Shown: piece after piece, positions 1-6,018 of the stretch
Position numbering within the stretch: the first letter of the stretch is position 1
How the letters are laid out: every line of letters begins with the position of its first letter
Source: Pseudomonadota bacterium
Lineage (GTDB): Bacteria > Pseudomonadota > Gammaproteobacteria > Burkholderiales > Burkholderiaceae_C
Direction: 5' to 3'
Assembly: GCA_023418355.1 (NCBI GenBank)
Contig: JAEZZU010000186.1
Span: 1 to 8,864, forward strand
DNA length: 8,864 nucleotides
The notes under the pieces: generated by a model
Databases searched by the model: none
What the model was told of the DNA's origin: nothing
Seen by the model: only the letters and a program-made list of their open reading frames with translations
Made by a program: the position numbers and the translations under genes

Positions 1-103
1 CATCTTCCAGAAATGCATGTGCAGGCGTCATGAATGCCGTGCACAGGCTGGCGGCAGCCAGTGCACGGACACCCATTCGCAAAGTGAGATTGCGAATGTT
101 CAT
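1..103 (-). CDS. cpoB: CpoB/YbgF, Tol-Pal system periplasmic coordinator (5' end only)
   Basis: This is the N-terminal 34 codons of a gene running off the left edge. The translation begins MNIRNLTLRMGVRALAAASL and continues through a hydrophobic stretch to TPAHAFLED, a clear Sec-type signal peptide with a likely cut after AHA at about residue 31. The start lies 3 nt after the pal stop on the same strand. CpoB (YbgF) is a periplasmic TPR protein that links Tol-Pal outer-membrane constriction with peptidoglycan synthesis during division, and it is normally the last gene of the tol-pal cluster directly after pal. The identification rests on position, the signal peptide and the FLED mature start, which resembles CpoB of related bacteria. 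The TPR and coiled-coil parts are outside the window. A strong inverted repeat (37-68) lies inside the signal-peptide codons. Confidence 0.8.
   Translation of the reverse strand, partial: MNIRNLTLRMGVRALAAASLCTAFMTPAHAFLED
37..68 (-). repeat. 13-bp hairpin inside the cpoB signal-peptide codons
   Basis: CCGTGCAC (37-44) pairs with GTGCACGG (61-68). GGCTG (46-50) pairs with CAGCC (55-59), nested inside and separated from the outer arms by a single A opposite A on each side. The loop is 4 nt (51-54). The stem is GC-rich, and no T-run follows on either strand, so it is not an intrinsic terminator. It begins about 35 nt after the cpoB start codon. Any effect on translation or mRNA stability is inference. 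Confidence 0.6.
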
Positions 104-106
104 GCT

Positions 107-628
107 TTAACGGTAGGAGATTTCAGCGCGACGGTTCTGCGAGTAGGCAGACTCGTCATGGCCCACGGAAGCAGGCTTTTCTTCGCCATAGCTCACGGCT
201 TCCACCTGGCTGTCGCTCACGCCCAGCAGGTTCAGCGAGCGACGCACTGCTTCTGCACGCTTTTGGCCCAGCGCCAGGTTGTATTCACGACCACCGCGCT
301 CGTCGGTGTGACCTTCAACGGTCACCTTGCGCGCAGGATCAGCCTTGATGAAGCGGGCATTGCCGTCCACCAGACCTTGTGCTTCGGGCTTGACCACAAA
401 GCTGTCAAAGTCGAAGTACACCACACGGCCTACGCCCTTGGGGCCGCCGTCTGCATCGATTTGCATGCCGGTCAGGTCCACACCGGTCACGCCGCTGGCT
501 GCGCCGGAAGTAGTGTCGCTACCGTTGGCGCCGTTAGCGTTTTCATCCAGCTTCACACCGGACGAGCAACCGGCCAACAAAGCTGCAACAGACAGTGCAA
601 TAGAAACTCGTTTGAAAGTAAACATCAT
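107..628 (-). CDS. pal: Pal, peptidoglycan-associated outer-membrane lipoprotein
   Basis: The product is 173 aa, the same length as E. coli Pal. Residues 1-20 form a lipoprotein signal peptide ending in the lipobox LLAGC, so Cys21 should be lipidated and anchored in the outer membrane. A Gly/Ser/Asn-rich linker (about 22-60) leads to an OmpA-like peptidoglycan-binding domain (about 67-173) with YFDFDS (71-76), the TDERGG motif (108-113) and NRRAEI (165-170), the residues that bind meso-diaminopimelate in the family. Pal tethers the outer membrane to the wall, and TolB and TolA relocate it to the septum during division. Two adjacent ATG codons (626-628 and 623-625) are possible starts. An AGGAG lies 7 nt before the first. 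The gene follows tolB by 69 nt and precedes cpoB by 3 nt, the normal operon order. Confidence 0.97.
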   Translation of the reverse strand: MMFTFKRVSIALSVAALLAGCSSGVKLDENANGANGSDTTSGAASGVTGVDLTGMQIDADGGPKGVGRVVYFDFDSFVVKPEAQGLVDGNARFIKADPARKVTVEGHTDERGGREYNLALGQKRAEAVRRSLNLLGVSDSQVEAVSYGEEKPASVGHDESAYSQNRRAEISYR

Positions 629-652
629 TTTTCCTCTCCTAGGAATACTAGG
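629..652 (-). promoter_or_regulatory. pal ribosome-binding site with small overlapping inverted repeat
   Basis: On the minus strand an AGGAGAGG purine run (633-640) ends 4 nt before the first pal ATG, with the AGGAG core 7 nt away. A perfect 5-bp inverted repeat, CCTAG (638-642) and CTAGG (648-652) with a 5-nt loop, covers the 5' end of this Shine-Dalgarno sequence. Five base pairs make only a weak hairpin, so any gating of ribosome access is inference. The ribosome-binding site itself is clear and is the best in the window. Confidence 0.5.
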
Positions 653-697
653 TAAGTCTTTTAACGCGCCGCGTTGACAAAGGTTTACCTGCCAGAA

Positions 698-2020
698 TCA
701 ATATTTTTGATAAGGACCCCAGTCAGGCTCTCGGATTTCTCCGCCTTTGCCTGCCAGACGGGCTTTGATCTTGCCGTCCAGTGTGGTCGTCATCAGTGCT
801 TCACGGCCACCTTGCTTGGTCGCATACACCACCAGGCGGCTGTTCGGCGCAAAGCTGGGGCTTTCATCATCCGTGGTATCGGTAATCGCTGACACCTGAC
901 CGTTTTCCAGGTCCATGACATGCAGCTTGAAACCGCCCCCCACGCGGGAGATGTAAGCCAGCCAGCGACCATCAGGGCTGACCGCAGGCGAAATGTTGTA
1001 GTTGCCGCTGAAGGTGACGCGCTGAGCGCTGCCACCGCCAACAGGCACCTTGTAGATCTGGGGAGAGCCGCCACGATCGCTCACGAAGTAAATCGTATTG
1101 CCATCCGCAGAGAAAGCGGGCTCTGTATCAATGCCATTGCTCTGTGTCAGGCGCTTGGGCTCACCACCGTGCGAGCTGATGGTGTAGAGCTGGGACAGGC
1201 CATCACGGGTCAGCGTCACCGCCAGGGTCTTGCCATCTGGCGACCAGGCAGGCGCGCTGTTGGAACCACGGAAGTTCGCCACCAGACGACGGCGACCTGT
1301 CGCCACTTCGTGCACATAGATCACGGGCTTGCGTGCCTCGAAGGACACATAGGCCAGTTCAGCGCCATTGGGCGACCAGGCAGGCGAAATAATGGGCTCG
1401 GTGCTCGACAGCGCGGACTGGGCATTTTCGCCATCGGCATCTGCCACCCACAGCACATAGCGTTTGCCGGCTTTGGTGACGTAGGCAATGCGGGTGGAGA
1501 AAATGCCTTTCTCACCGGTCAGCTTTTCATAAATGAAGTCAGCAATGCGGTGTGCCACCAGACGCAGATCGCCCTGCACCACCACAAAGCCCTGCCCGCC
1601 CAGATCCTGGGCCTTGACCACATCCCACAGGCGGAAGCGCACGTCATAGCGGCCATCCGTCAAGCGTGTCACGCTGCCTGTTGCCAGGGCGTCAGCACCA
1701 CGCTGGCGCCACTCGGCCATATCGGGGCGCGAGGTCTCATCCAGTGCCAGACCTGTCGCTGGGACATTGCGGAACAGGCCGCTACGCTCCAGGTCAGCGC
1801 GGACGATTTCAGAAATCTTTTGCGACACACCCTCTTCGCCTCGGAATGCAGGCAAGGTAATGGGAATCTGTGTCAGACCTACACCGCTGACTTCAACGCG
1901 GAATTGCGCCAGCGCAGGCATGGCTGGCACAGCTGCCAAAGCCCCGAGCATGGAACGACGCGATGCAAGTGCAGTGCTTGCACTGGAGATAAAAGCTTGG
2001 AATGGGTATTCAGTATTCAT
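698..2020 (-). CDS. tolB: TolB, periplasmic beta-propeller of the Tol-Pal system
   Basis: The 440-aa product (E. coli TolB is 430) starts with a signal peptide ending PAMPALA, with a likely cut after Ala38. The mature start QFRVEVSGVG corresponds to the segment that contacts TolA in the family. Residues about 40-165 form the N-terminal alpha/beta domain. Residues about 170-440 hold the six-bladed propeller, seen as repeated WSPDG-type motifs near 213, 257, 301, 345, 388 and 431. The propeller binds Pal, and TolB switches Pal between wall-bound and free states. The signal peptide has an unusually long N-region and twin arginines (SRRSML, 20-25), so Tat export is possible. ATG 2020 is chosen because an in-frame stop lies four codons upstream, but no good Shine-Dalgarno precedes it. 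It is followed by pal and cpoB. Confidence 0.97.
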   Translation of the reverse strand: MNTEYPFQAFISSASTALASRRSMLGALAAVPAMPALAQFRVEVSGVGLTQIPITLPAFRGEEGVSQKISEIVRADLERSGLFRNVPATGLALDETSRPDMAEWRQRGADALATGSVTRLTDGRYDVRFRLWDVVKAQDLGGQGFVVVQGDLRLVAHRIADFIYEKLTGEKGIFSTRIAYVTKAGKRYVLWVADADGENAQSALSSTEPIISPAWSPNGAELAYVSFEARKPVIYVHEVATGRRRLVANFRGSNSAPAWSPDGKTLAVTLTRDGLSQLYTISSHGGEPKRLTQSNGIDTEPAFSADGNTIYFVSDRGGSPQIYKVPVGGGSAQRVTFSGNYNISPAVSPDGRWLAYISRVGGGFKLHVMDLENGQVSAITDTTDDESPSFAPNSRLVVYATKQGGREALMTTTLDGKIKARLAGKGGEIREPDWGPYQKY

Positions 2021-2033
2021 GCGCAGCCATCAT
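2010..2033 (-). other. Possible 7-codon leader ORF overlapping the tolB start
   Basis: On the minus strand a tandem ATG ATG at 2028-2033 opens a short reading frame encoding MMAAHEY. Its TGA stop (2010-2012) lies just inside tolB, so the tolB ATG (2018-2020) is embedded in another frame. tolB itself has no convincing Shine-Dalgarno. Terminating ribosomes could restart at tolB, but a GGAG 13 nt upstream of the leader is also poorly spaced. This is a structural observation and translation is unproven. Confidence 0.25.
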
Positions 2034-2052
2034 GTGCCGGATTAGGCTCCCG

Positions 2053-2096
2053 GTGTAATGCAGGAATGTTACACACAGTTCAGTGCCCATGAGCAA
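2053..2096 (-). promoter_or_regulatory. Candidate tolB promoter with overlapping operator-like inverted repeat
   Basis: Reading the minus strand, TTGCTC (2096-2091) and TGTAAC (2073-2068) are separated by 17 nt. Each matches the sigma-70 consensus at 4 of 6 positions. The -10 element falls within one arm of a perfect inverted repeat, GTGTAA (2053-2058) and TTACAC (2069-2074), with arm centres 16 bp apart. A regulator dimer bound there would cover the -10 region. A consensus TTGACA also occurs on this strand at 2112-2107 but has no -10 at normal spacing. The elements are weak and no regulator is identified. Confidence 0.3.
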
Positions 2097-2164
2097 ACCA
2101 TTGCTGTGTCAATGTGTATGACAGGGTAAGCATCCGAGAGAGCGCACGTAGAATCGGCGGCGAC

Positions 2165-3943
2165 ATGCAAAGCAATTCCCCCAATATCCGCATGGCAGCC
2201 CCTGCCGACACTGACTTGACCCTGCGCCAGCGCCTGTCTCGCGTTGCGCCCTACTTTGGCAATCAGCGCATGGCGTGGAGCCTGGCCATCATTGCCACCC
2301 TGATAGGTTCCGCGACCGAACCCCTGATTCCCGCACTGCTGCAGCCGCTGCTGGACAGCGGCTTCACCAAAGGCACACTCAACCTGTGGCTGGTGCCTGT
2401 ATTCATCATCGGGCTGTTCTTCATCCGAGGCCTGGCCCAGTTCGCAGGTCAGTATGCACTCTCGCGCATAGCCAATGAAGGCATGCTGCGCCTGCGCAAG
2501 GATTTGTTCGAGCGCGTGCAGGTCGCGCAGATGGATCTGTTTTCCAAGCAATCTGCCAGCGCCCTGTCCAACACCGTGGTGTATGAAGTGCAGACCGGCG
2601 CTACGCAGCTGGTGCAGGCATTTCTGGCCATTTCGCGCGACGGCTTCACCCTCGTGGCCCTGCTGGGCTATCTGCTGTACCTGAACTGGCAGCTGACGCT
2701 GGCCGTGACCTTCATCGTGCCTACCGTGGGCTGGATCATGAAGACCCTGTCCCGCCGCCTGTACCGCATCACCAAGAGCAGCCAGCAGGCCACCGATGCG
2801 CTGGCCTATGTGGTCGAAGAAAACGTGCTCGCCCACCGCATGGTGCGCCTGCATGGCGCGCAGCAGGCCCAGACCAGCCGGTTTGTGGAACTGAGCCGCC
2901 AGCTGCGCAAGCTCAACATCAAATCCACCATCGCCTCTGCGGCCATGACGCCCACCACCCAACTGATGGCAGCCGTGGCTCTGTCGGCTGTGATCTGTAT
3001 TGCCCTGTGGCAGGGCCGTACTGAAAACGTCACCGTTGGCAGCTTTGTGGCCTTTATCAGTGCCATGCTCATGCTGATTGCCCCGCTGCGCCGCATGGCC
3101 GACGTGGCCAACCCCATCACACGTGGCGTGGCTGCGCTGGAGCGTGGTCTGGCGCTGATGGAAGACAGTGCTGCCGAGCAAGGCGGCACACAGCGCCCTG
3201 CCAGCGTCAAGGGCAAGATTGAGCTGTGCGATGTCAGCGTGTCCTTTGGTGAAGACAAGGCTCCCGCGCTGAGCCGTGTCAATCTGACCGTGCATCCTGG
3301 TGAAGTGGTCGCACTGGTCGGCCCCTCCGGCGCAGGCAAGACCACGCTGGTCAATCTGCTGCCGCGCTTTCTCAATCCCACTGCGGGAGAAGTGCGCATG
3401 GATGGACTGGCCCTGCCCCAGTGGGATTTGAACTACCTGCGCCAGCAGTTCGCCATGGTCAGTCAGGATGTGGTGATGTTCAACGACAGCGTGGCCGCCA
3501 ACGTGGCACTGGGTCTGGAGGTGGATGAAGCACGCGTCTGGTCCTGCCTGGAAGCCGCCAACCTGGCCGAGCATGTGCGCCAGATGCCCAACGGCATCCA
3601 CACCGAAGTGGGCCACAACGCCACGCAGCTCTCGGGCGGTCAGCGCCAGCGTCTGGCCATTGCACGGGCGCTGTACAAGAATGCGCCGATCCTGATTCTG
3701 GACGAGGCCACCTCCGCACTGGACACGGAATCCGAGCGCTTGGTGCAGCAAGCCTTGCAGACCCTGATGCAGGGCCGCACGACACTGGTGATTGCCCACC
3801 GCCTGTCCACTATCGAGCACGCCAACCGTGTGGTCGTCATGGAGCGCGGCCACATTGCCGAGCAAGGCACGCACGCTGAACTGATGGCCATGGGCGGACT
3901 GTACGCACGCCTGCAGGCACACACAGGTAGCCAGGGCAACTAA
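2165..3943 (+). CDS. msbA: MsbA-type lipid A export ABC transporter (TMD-NBD half-transporter)
   Basis: This is a fused permease-ATPase of 592 aa (E. coli MsbA is 582) acting as a homodimer in the inner membrane to flip lipid A-core from the cytoplasmic to the periplasmic leaflet. Hydrophobic segments near 36-59, 73-99, 149-192 (two spans), 256-282 and 292-311 make the six-helix exporter domain. The nucleotide-binding domain (about 350-583) shows Walker A GPSGAGKTT (386-394), Q-loop Gln434, signature LSGGQ (489-493), Walker B ILILDE (509-514) with catalytic Glu514, D-loop SALD and H-loop His545. An upstream in-frame GTG at 2114 would add 17 polar residues. ATG 2165 is preferred because the family N-terminus fits it, although its ribosome-binding site is weak. 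The gene diverges from tolB and ends at a strong terminator. No lpxK follows. MsbA is preferred over a generic multidrug exporter, but substrate is inferred from homology. Confidence 0.9.
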   Translation: MQSNSPNIRMAAPADTDLTLRQRLSRVAPYFGNQRMAWSLAIIATLIGSATEPLIPALLQPLLDSGFTKGTLNLWLVPVFIIGLFFIRGLAQFAGQYALSRIANEGMLRLRKDLFERVQVAQMDLFSKQSASALSNTVVYEVQTGATQLVQAFLAISRDGFTLVALLGYLLYLNWQLTLAVTFIVPTVGWIMKTLSRRLYRITKSSQQATDALAYVVEENVLAHRMVRLHGAQQAQTSRFVELSRQLRKLNIKSTIASAAMTPTTQLMAAVALSAVICIALWQGRTENVTVGSFVAFISAMLMLIAPLRRMADVANPITRGVAALERGLALMEDSAAEQGGTQRPASVKGKIELCDVSVSFGEDKAPALSRVNLTVHPGEVVALVGPSGAGKTTLVNLLPRFLNPTAGEVRMDGLALPQWDLNYLRQQFAMVSQDVVMFNDSVAANVALGLEVDEARVWSCLEAANLAEHVRQMPNGIHTEVGHNATQLSGGQRQRLAIARALYKNAPILILDEATSALDTESERLVQQALQTLMQGRTTLVIAHRLSTIEHANRVVVMERGHIAEQGTHAELMAMGGLYARLQAHTGSQGN

Positions 3944-3963
3944 AAGACAGCTCTGAAAATCAA

Positions 3964-4047
3964 AGCGCCTTGCGCTGATTGCAAGCCACTTTCAATATGA
4001 AAACTATCTGAAAGTGACTATGCATCAGCGCAAGGCGCTATTTTTTT
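3964..4047. terminator. Bidirectional two-tier hairpin terminator of msbA and the ankyrin gene
   Basis: A perfect 16-bp inverted repeat (3964-3979 with 4024-4039; the left arm begins AGCGCCTTGCGC) is followed on the plus strand by ATTTTTTT (4040-4047). On the minus strand it is followed by TTTGATTTT. Inside its 44-nt loop is a second perfect 8-bp repeat, CACTTTCA (3987-3994) with TGAAAGTG (4009-4016), enclosing 14 nt. It lies between two convergent genes, so termination of both is the natural reading. The size and nesting are larger than a plain intrinsic terminator and resemble an extragenic repeat unit; that part is inference. Confidence 0.88.
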
Positions 4048-4049
4048 AT

Positions 4050-4082
4050 GGAGCTGAAGCTTTTGCTCCGGCCCTGCAGGGC
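4050..4082. repeat. Two further inverted repeats just after the ankyrin gene stop
   Basis: GCCCTGCAGGGC (4071-4082) is a perfect 12-bp palindrome directly abutting the ankyrin gene stop codon. Beside it, GGAGC (4050-4054) and GCTCC (4065-4069) form a 5-bp arm pair around a 10-nt loop. With the larger hairpin at 3964-4039, the whole 139-bp convergent gap is almost entirely inverted-repeat sequence. The palindrome alone is too short at its centre to form a normal hairpin loop without losing pairs. Confidence 0.45.
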
Positions 4083-4763
4083 TTACCAGCTGGCCTTGGA
4101 GCGGCGTGTAGCCTGATAAGCCTCATCCAGCATCTTGACCATGAATTCCCGCTCGGAGCGGCGCGCAAAATCCACGGCACTCAGCCCCTGCTGGTTGCGC
4201 AGCTGCACATCGGCACCTTCATCGAGCAGCAGCTGAACCATGTCTTGCGAGCCGTACTGCGCGGCCAGCATCAACGGGGTGCTCTTGTTGGGGGATTCCG
4301 CATCGATGTAGGCATGGTTTTCAATCAGCAGGCGCACGATTTCCGTGCTGTGCTCGTGGTTGGCACTGGCGGCATAGTGCAGCGGCGTCCAGCCGGGCTT
4401 GTTGACCGAAGCACCCATGGCCAGCAGACGCTGCACCAGTTCCAGATTGCCCTTGATGCAGGCATACATCAGCGCCGTCTCGCCTGAAGGGCTGGCCATG
4501 TCCACCTTGATCCTGGGTGACTGGAGCAGCTCCTGCGCCACACGCTGAGACTCCTGCTGCATGGCCTTGACCAGCAGGGGCACGCCCTGACGGTCACGCG
4601 TATTCGGATCCAGCCCCTGCCGGAGCAAATCGCGCATGCCCAGATAGTCATCACGAATGACCAGGGTGTGCAAATGCGAGCCCAGATCGGCCGCATGCAC
4701 CCATGGCATTGCGCCCATCCACACACTGGCACTCAGTGCCTGCAGCAGGGTTCTGCGTTTCAT
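4083..4763 (-). CDS. Exported ankyrin-repeat protein
   Basis: The 226-aa product starts with an export signal: KRRTLL at 3-7, a hydrophobic core, and a likely cut after WVHA at residue 24. The twin arginines make Tat export possible, although Sec is equally plausible. The rest is about six ankyrin repeats: roughly 30-58, 59-90, 93-122 (GETALMYACIKGNLELVQRL), 124-157 (GWTPLHYAA), 159-190 (STPLMLAAQYG) and a degenerate 192-215. The tail is basic (ATRRSKASW). Ankyrin repeats are protein-binding scaffolds, so a periplasmic partner is expected, but none can be named. The start overlaps the tatD stop by 4 nt (ATGA), which suggests coupled translation and sets the start. It is the last gene before the convergent terminator. 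No enzymatic motif is visible. Confidence 0.9.
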   Translation of the reverse strand: MKRRTLLQALSASVWMGAMPWVHAADLGSHLHTLVIRDDYLGMRDLLRQGLDPNTRDRQGVPLLVKAMQQESQRVAQELLQSPRIKVDMASPSGETALMYACIKGNLELVQRLLAMGASVNKPGWTPLHYAASANHEHSTEIVRLLIENHAYIDAESPNKSTPLMLAAQYGSQDMVQLLLDEGADVQLRNQQGLSAVDFARRSEREFMVKMLDEAYQATRRSKASW

Positions 4764-5569
4764 CCCGTCACCACACCTTGGAAGAGTTGGTCAAAGTTCT
4801 TGCTGGTCAATTCTGCAACGGCCTGCACCGTCATGCCGCGCACTTCCGCGACCTGCTTGGCCACATAGGGCACATAGGCCGGGGTATTGGTCTTGCCGCG
4901 GAACGGTACAGGCGCCAGATAGGGGCTGTCTGTCTCGATCAGGATGCGGTCTTCGGGCACATAGGCGGCCACTTCACGCAGGTATTGCGCGCTCTTGAAG
5001 GTAACGATGCCCGAAAACGAAATGTAAAAGCCCAGATCCAGCGCCTGCCTAGCCACTTCCATGCTTTCGGTAAAGCAGTGAAACACACCCCCAGCGCTGC
5101 CTGCAGAGCCGTCTTCACCCTCTTCCTTGAGGATGCGGATGGTGTCTTCCTGCGCAGCACGGGTGTGGATCACCAGCGGCTTGCGCGCCTGCTGGGCCGC
5201 GCGGATGTGCGTGCGAAAGCGCTCACGCTGCCACTCCAGATCGGCAATCGTGCGGCCGCCCTTGCGGTCTTCCATGCCGTAGTAGTCCAGCCCTGTCTCG
5301 CCAATGCCCACCACGCGGGGCAGCGCTGCCAGCCTGACCAGATCTTCCACACTGGGCTCGGTCATGTGCTCGGTATCAGGGTGCACGCCCACCGTGCACC
5401 ACAGGTTGTCGTGCGTGGTGGCCAGCGCATGGACGCCCGGAAACTCTTCCATGGTGCAGGAAATGCACAGCGCACGCGTGACCTGTGCCTGTGCCATGGC
5501 TTCTTGAATGGCAGGCAGATTGGCAGACAGTTCGGGGAAATTCAGGTGACAGTGAGAGTCGGTAAACAT
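4760..5569 (-). CDS. tatD: TatD-family metal-dependent deoxyribonuclease
   Basis: The 269-aa product is a single TatD-type amidohydrolase-fold TIM barrel, close to the family's usual 260 or so residues. The expected metal ligands are visible: His6 and His8 in TDSHCHL, Glu91 in GIGETGLDYY, His135 in VIHTR, His164 in FHCF and Asp214 in ETDSPYLAP. Family members are cytoplasmic 3'-5' DNA exonucleases linked to DNA repair; the name does not imply a role in Tat export. ATG 5569 is chosen because MFTDSHCHL is the standard start. An in-frame GTG at 5611 would add 14 residues and would place the start codon inside the hairpin at 5594-5624. No clear Shine-Dalgarno precedes ATG 5569. It lies downstream of pilZ, as in Pseudomonas, and overlaps the ankyrin gene by 4 nt. 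Which paralogue (TatD, YcfH or YjjV type) is uncertain; the position after holB matches YcfH. Confidence 0.93.
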   Translation of the reverse strand: MFTDSHCHLNFPELSANLPAIQEAMAQAQVTRALCISCTMEEFPGVHALATTHDNLWCTVGVHPDTEHMTEPSVEDLVRLAALPRVVGIGETGLDYYGMEDRKGGRTIADLEWQRERFRTHIRAAQQARKPLVIHTRAAQEDTIRILKEEGEDGSAGSAGGVFHCFTESMEVARQALDLGFYISFSGIVTFKSAQYLREVAAYVPEDRILIETDSPYLAPVPFRGKTNTPAYVPYVAKQVAEVRGMTVQAVAELTSKNFDQLFQGVVTG

Positions 5570-5583
5570 GGGAAATCGATAGC

Positions 5584-5624
5584 GCAAAAAATAATGCCGG
5601 CCGAGGATCACCCCAGGCCGGCAT
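5584..5624 (-). terminator. Rho-independent terminator or attenuator between pilZ and tatD
   Basis: On the minus strand ATGCCGGCC (5624-5616) pairs perfectly with GGCCGGCAT (5602-5594) around a 13-nt loop. It is followed at once by TATTTTTT, a typical U-tract. It begins 17 nt after the pilZ stop and its T-run ends about 14 nt before the tatD ATG. It should reduce transcription of tatD and the ankyrin gene relative to pilZ. So little space follows it that a separate tatD promoter would have to lie upstream, within the hairpin region or pilZ. Confidence 0.85.
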
Positions 5625-5640
5625 AGGAAATAGGAGTGGC

Positions 5641-6000
5641 TTACACCGTCTGCGTCGCCCGGTCTGAGCCCAGAGAAGTACCCAGAATCTGCTCGATCTT
5701 GGCCTTGAGCTGCGCAGACTTGTCGTCTTTAGGGAAGCACACGCCAATGCCCTGAGCACGGTTGCCAGCAGCGCCAGCAGGTGTCACCCAGCCGACCTTG
5801 CCAGCAATAGGGTAGCGCTGGTGGTCATCTGGCAGCGTCAGCAGCACATAGACATCGTCGCCCAGCCGGAACTGGCGGTTGGTCGCCACAAAGATACCGC
5901 CATTGGCAAACAGCGGAATGTAGGCCGCGTACAAAGCCCCTTTTTCCTTCAGGGCAAGCTGCAGAACACTGGGGCGAGGTGGCGACGACTGCATATTCAT
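5641..6000 (-). CDS. pilZ: PilZ, type IV pilus biogenesis protein (PilZ domain)
   Basis: The 119-aa product matches the founding PilZ of Pseudomonas (118 aa) along its whole length: LYAAYIP (23-29), GGIF (34-37), LGDDVY (46-51), PIAGKVGWVTP (64-74), GNRAQGIGV (79-87) and the tail SDRATQTV. It is a cytoplasmic protein that binds the PilB extension ATPase with FimX and is needed for pilus assembly and twitching. The c-di-GMP signature of canonical PilZ domains (RxxxR and D/NxSxxG) is missing, as in the Pseudomonas orthologue, so direct nucleotide binding is not expected. The start is ATG 5998-6000; a second ATG (5992-5994) is two codons on, and neither has a clear Shine-Dalgarno. It follows holB by 18 nt on the same strand and precedes the terminator and tatD. 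Confidence 0.95.
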   Translation of the reverse strand: MNMQSSPPRPSVLQLALKEKGALYAAYIPLFANGGIFVATNRQFRLGDDVYVLLTLPDDHQRYPIAGKVGWVTPAGAAGNRAQGIGVCFPKDDKSAQLKAKIEQILGTSLGSDRATQTV

Positions 6001-6018
6001 AGAGGGTGCAACAACAAG

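Noticed and set aside
17..655. A 212-codon plus-strand frame opposite pal and cpoB
   Set aside because: It spans two genes antisense and has no signal or domain; Pal and the CpoB signal peptide are unambiguous on the minus strand.
674..702. TTGACA at 674-679 on the plus strand as an antisense promoter into tolB
   Set aside because: The hexamer 17 nt downstream is a poor -10 match, so the -35 match is probably chance.
920..2092. A 390-codon open frame on the plus strand opposite tolB
   Set aside because: Composition is shadow-like (His, Cys, Arg, Gln), no domain is visible, and it starts and ends without regulatory logic relative to the well-supported tolB.
2114..2164. Upstream GTG start for msbA giving 609 residues
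   Set aside because: The extra 17 residues are polar and unlike the family N-terminus; ATG 2165 gives a typical 592-residue protein. Neither start has a strong ribosome-binding site, so this is not fully settled.
2069..3922. A 617-codon open frame on the minus strand opposite msbA
   Set aside because: Its product is rich in His, Gln, Gly and Ala with no recognisable domain, and msbA on the other strand is fully supported by ABC motifs. Long antisense frames are expected opposite codon-biased GC-rich genes.
4703..5626. A 307-codon plus-strand frame opposite tatD
   Set aside because: It is the complement of the conserved TatD barrel and has no motif of its own. The metal ligands of tatD establish the real strand.
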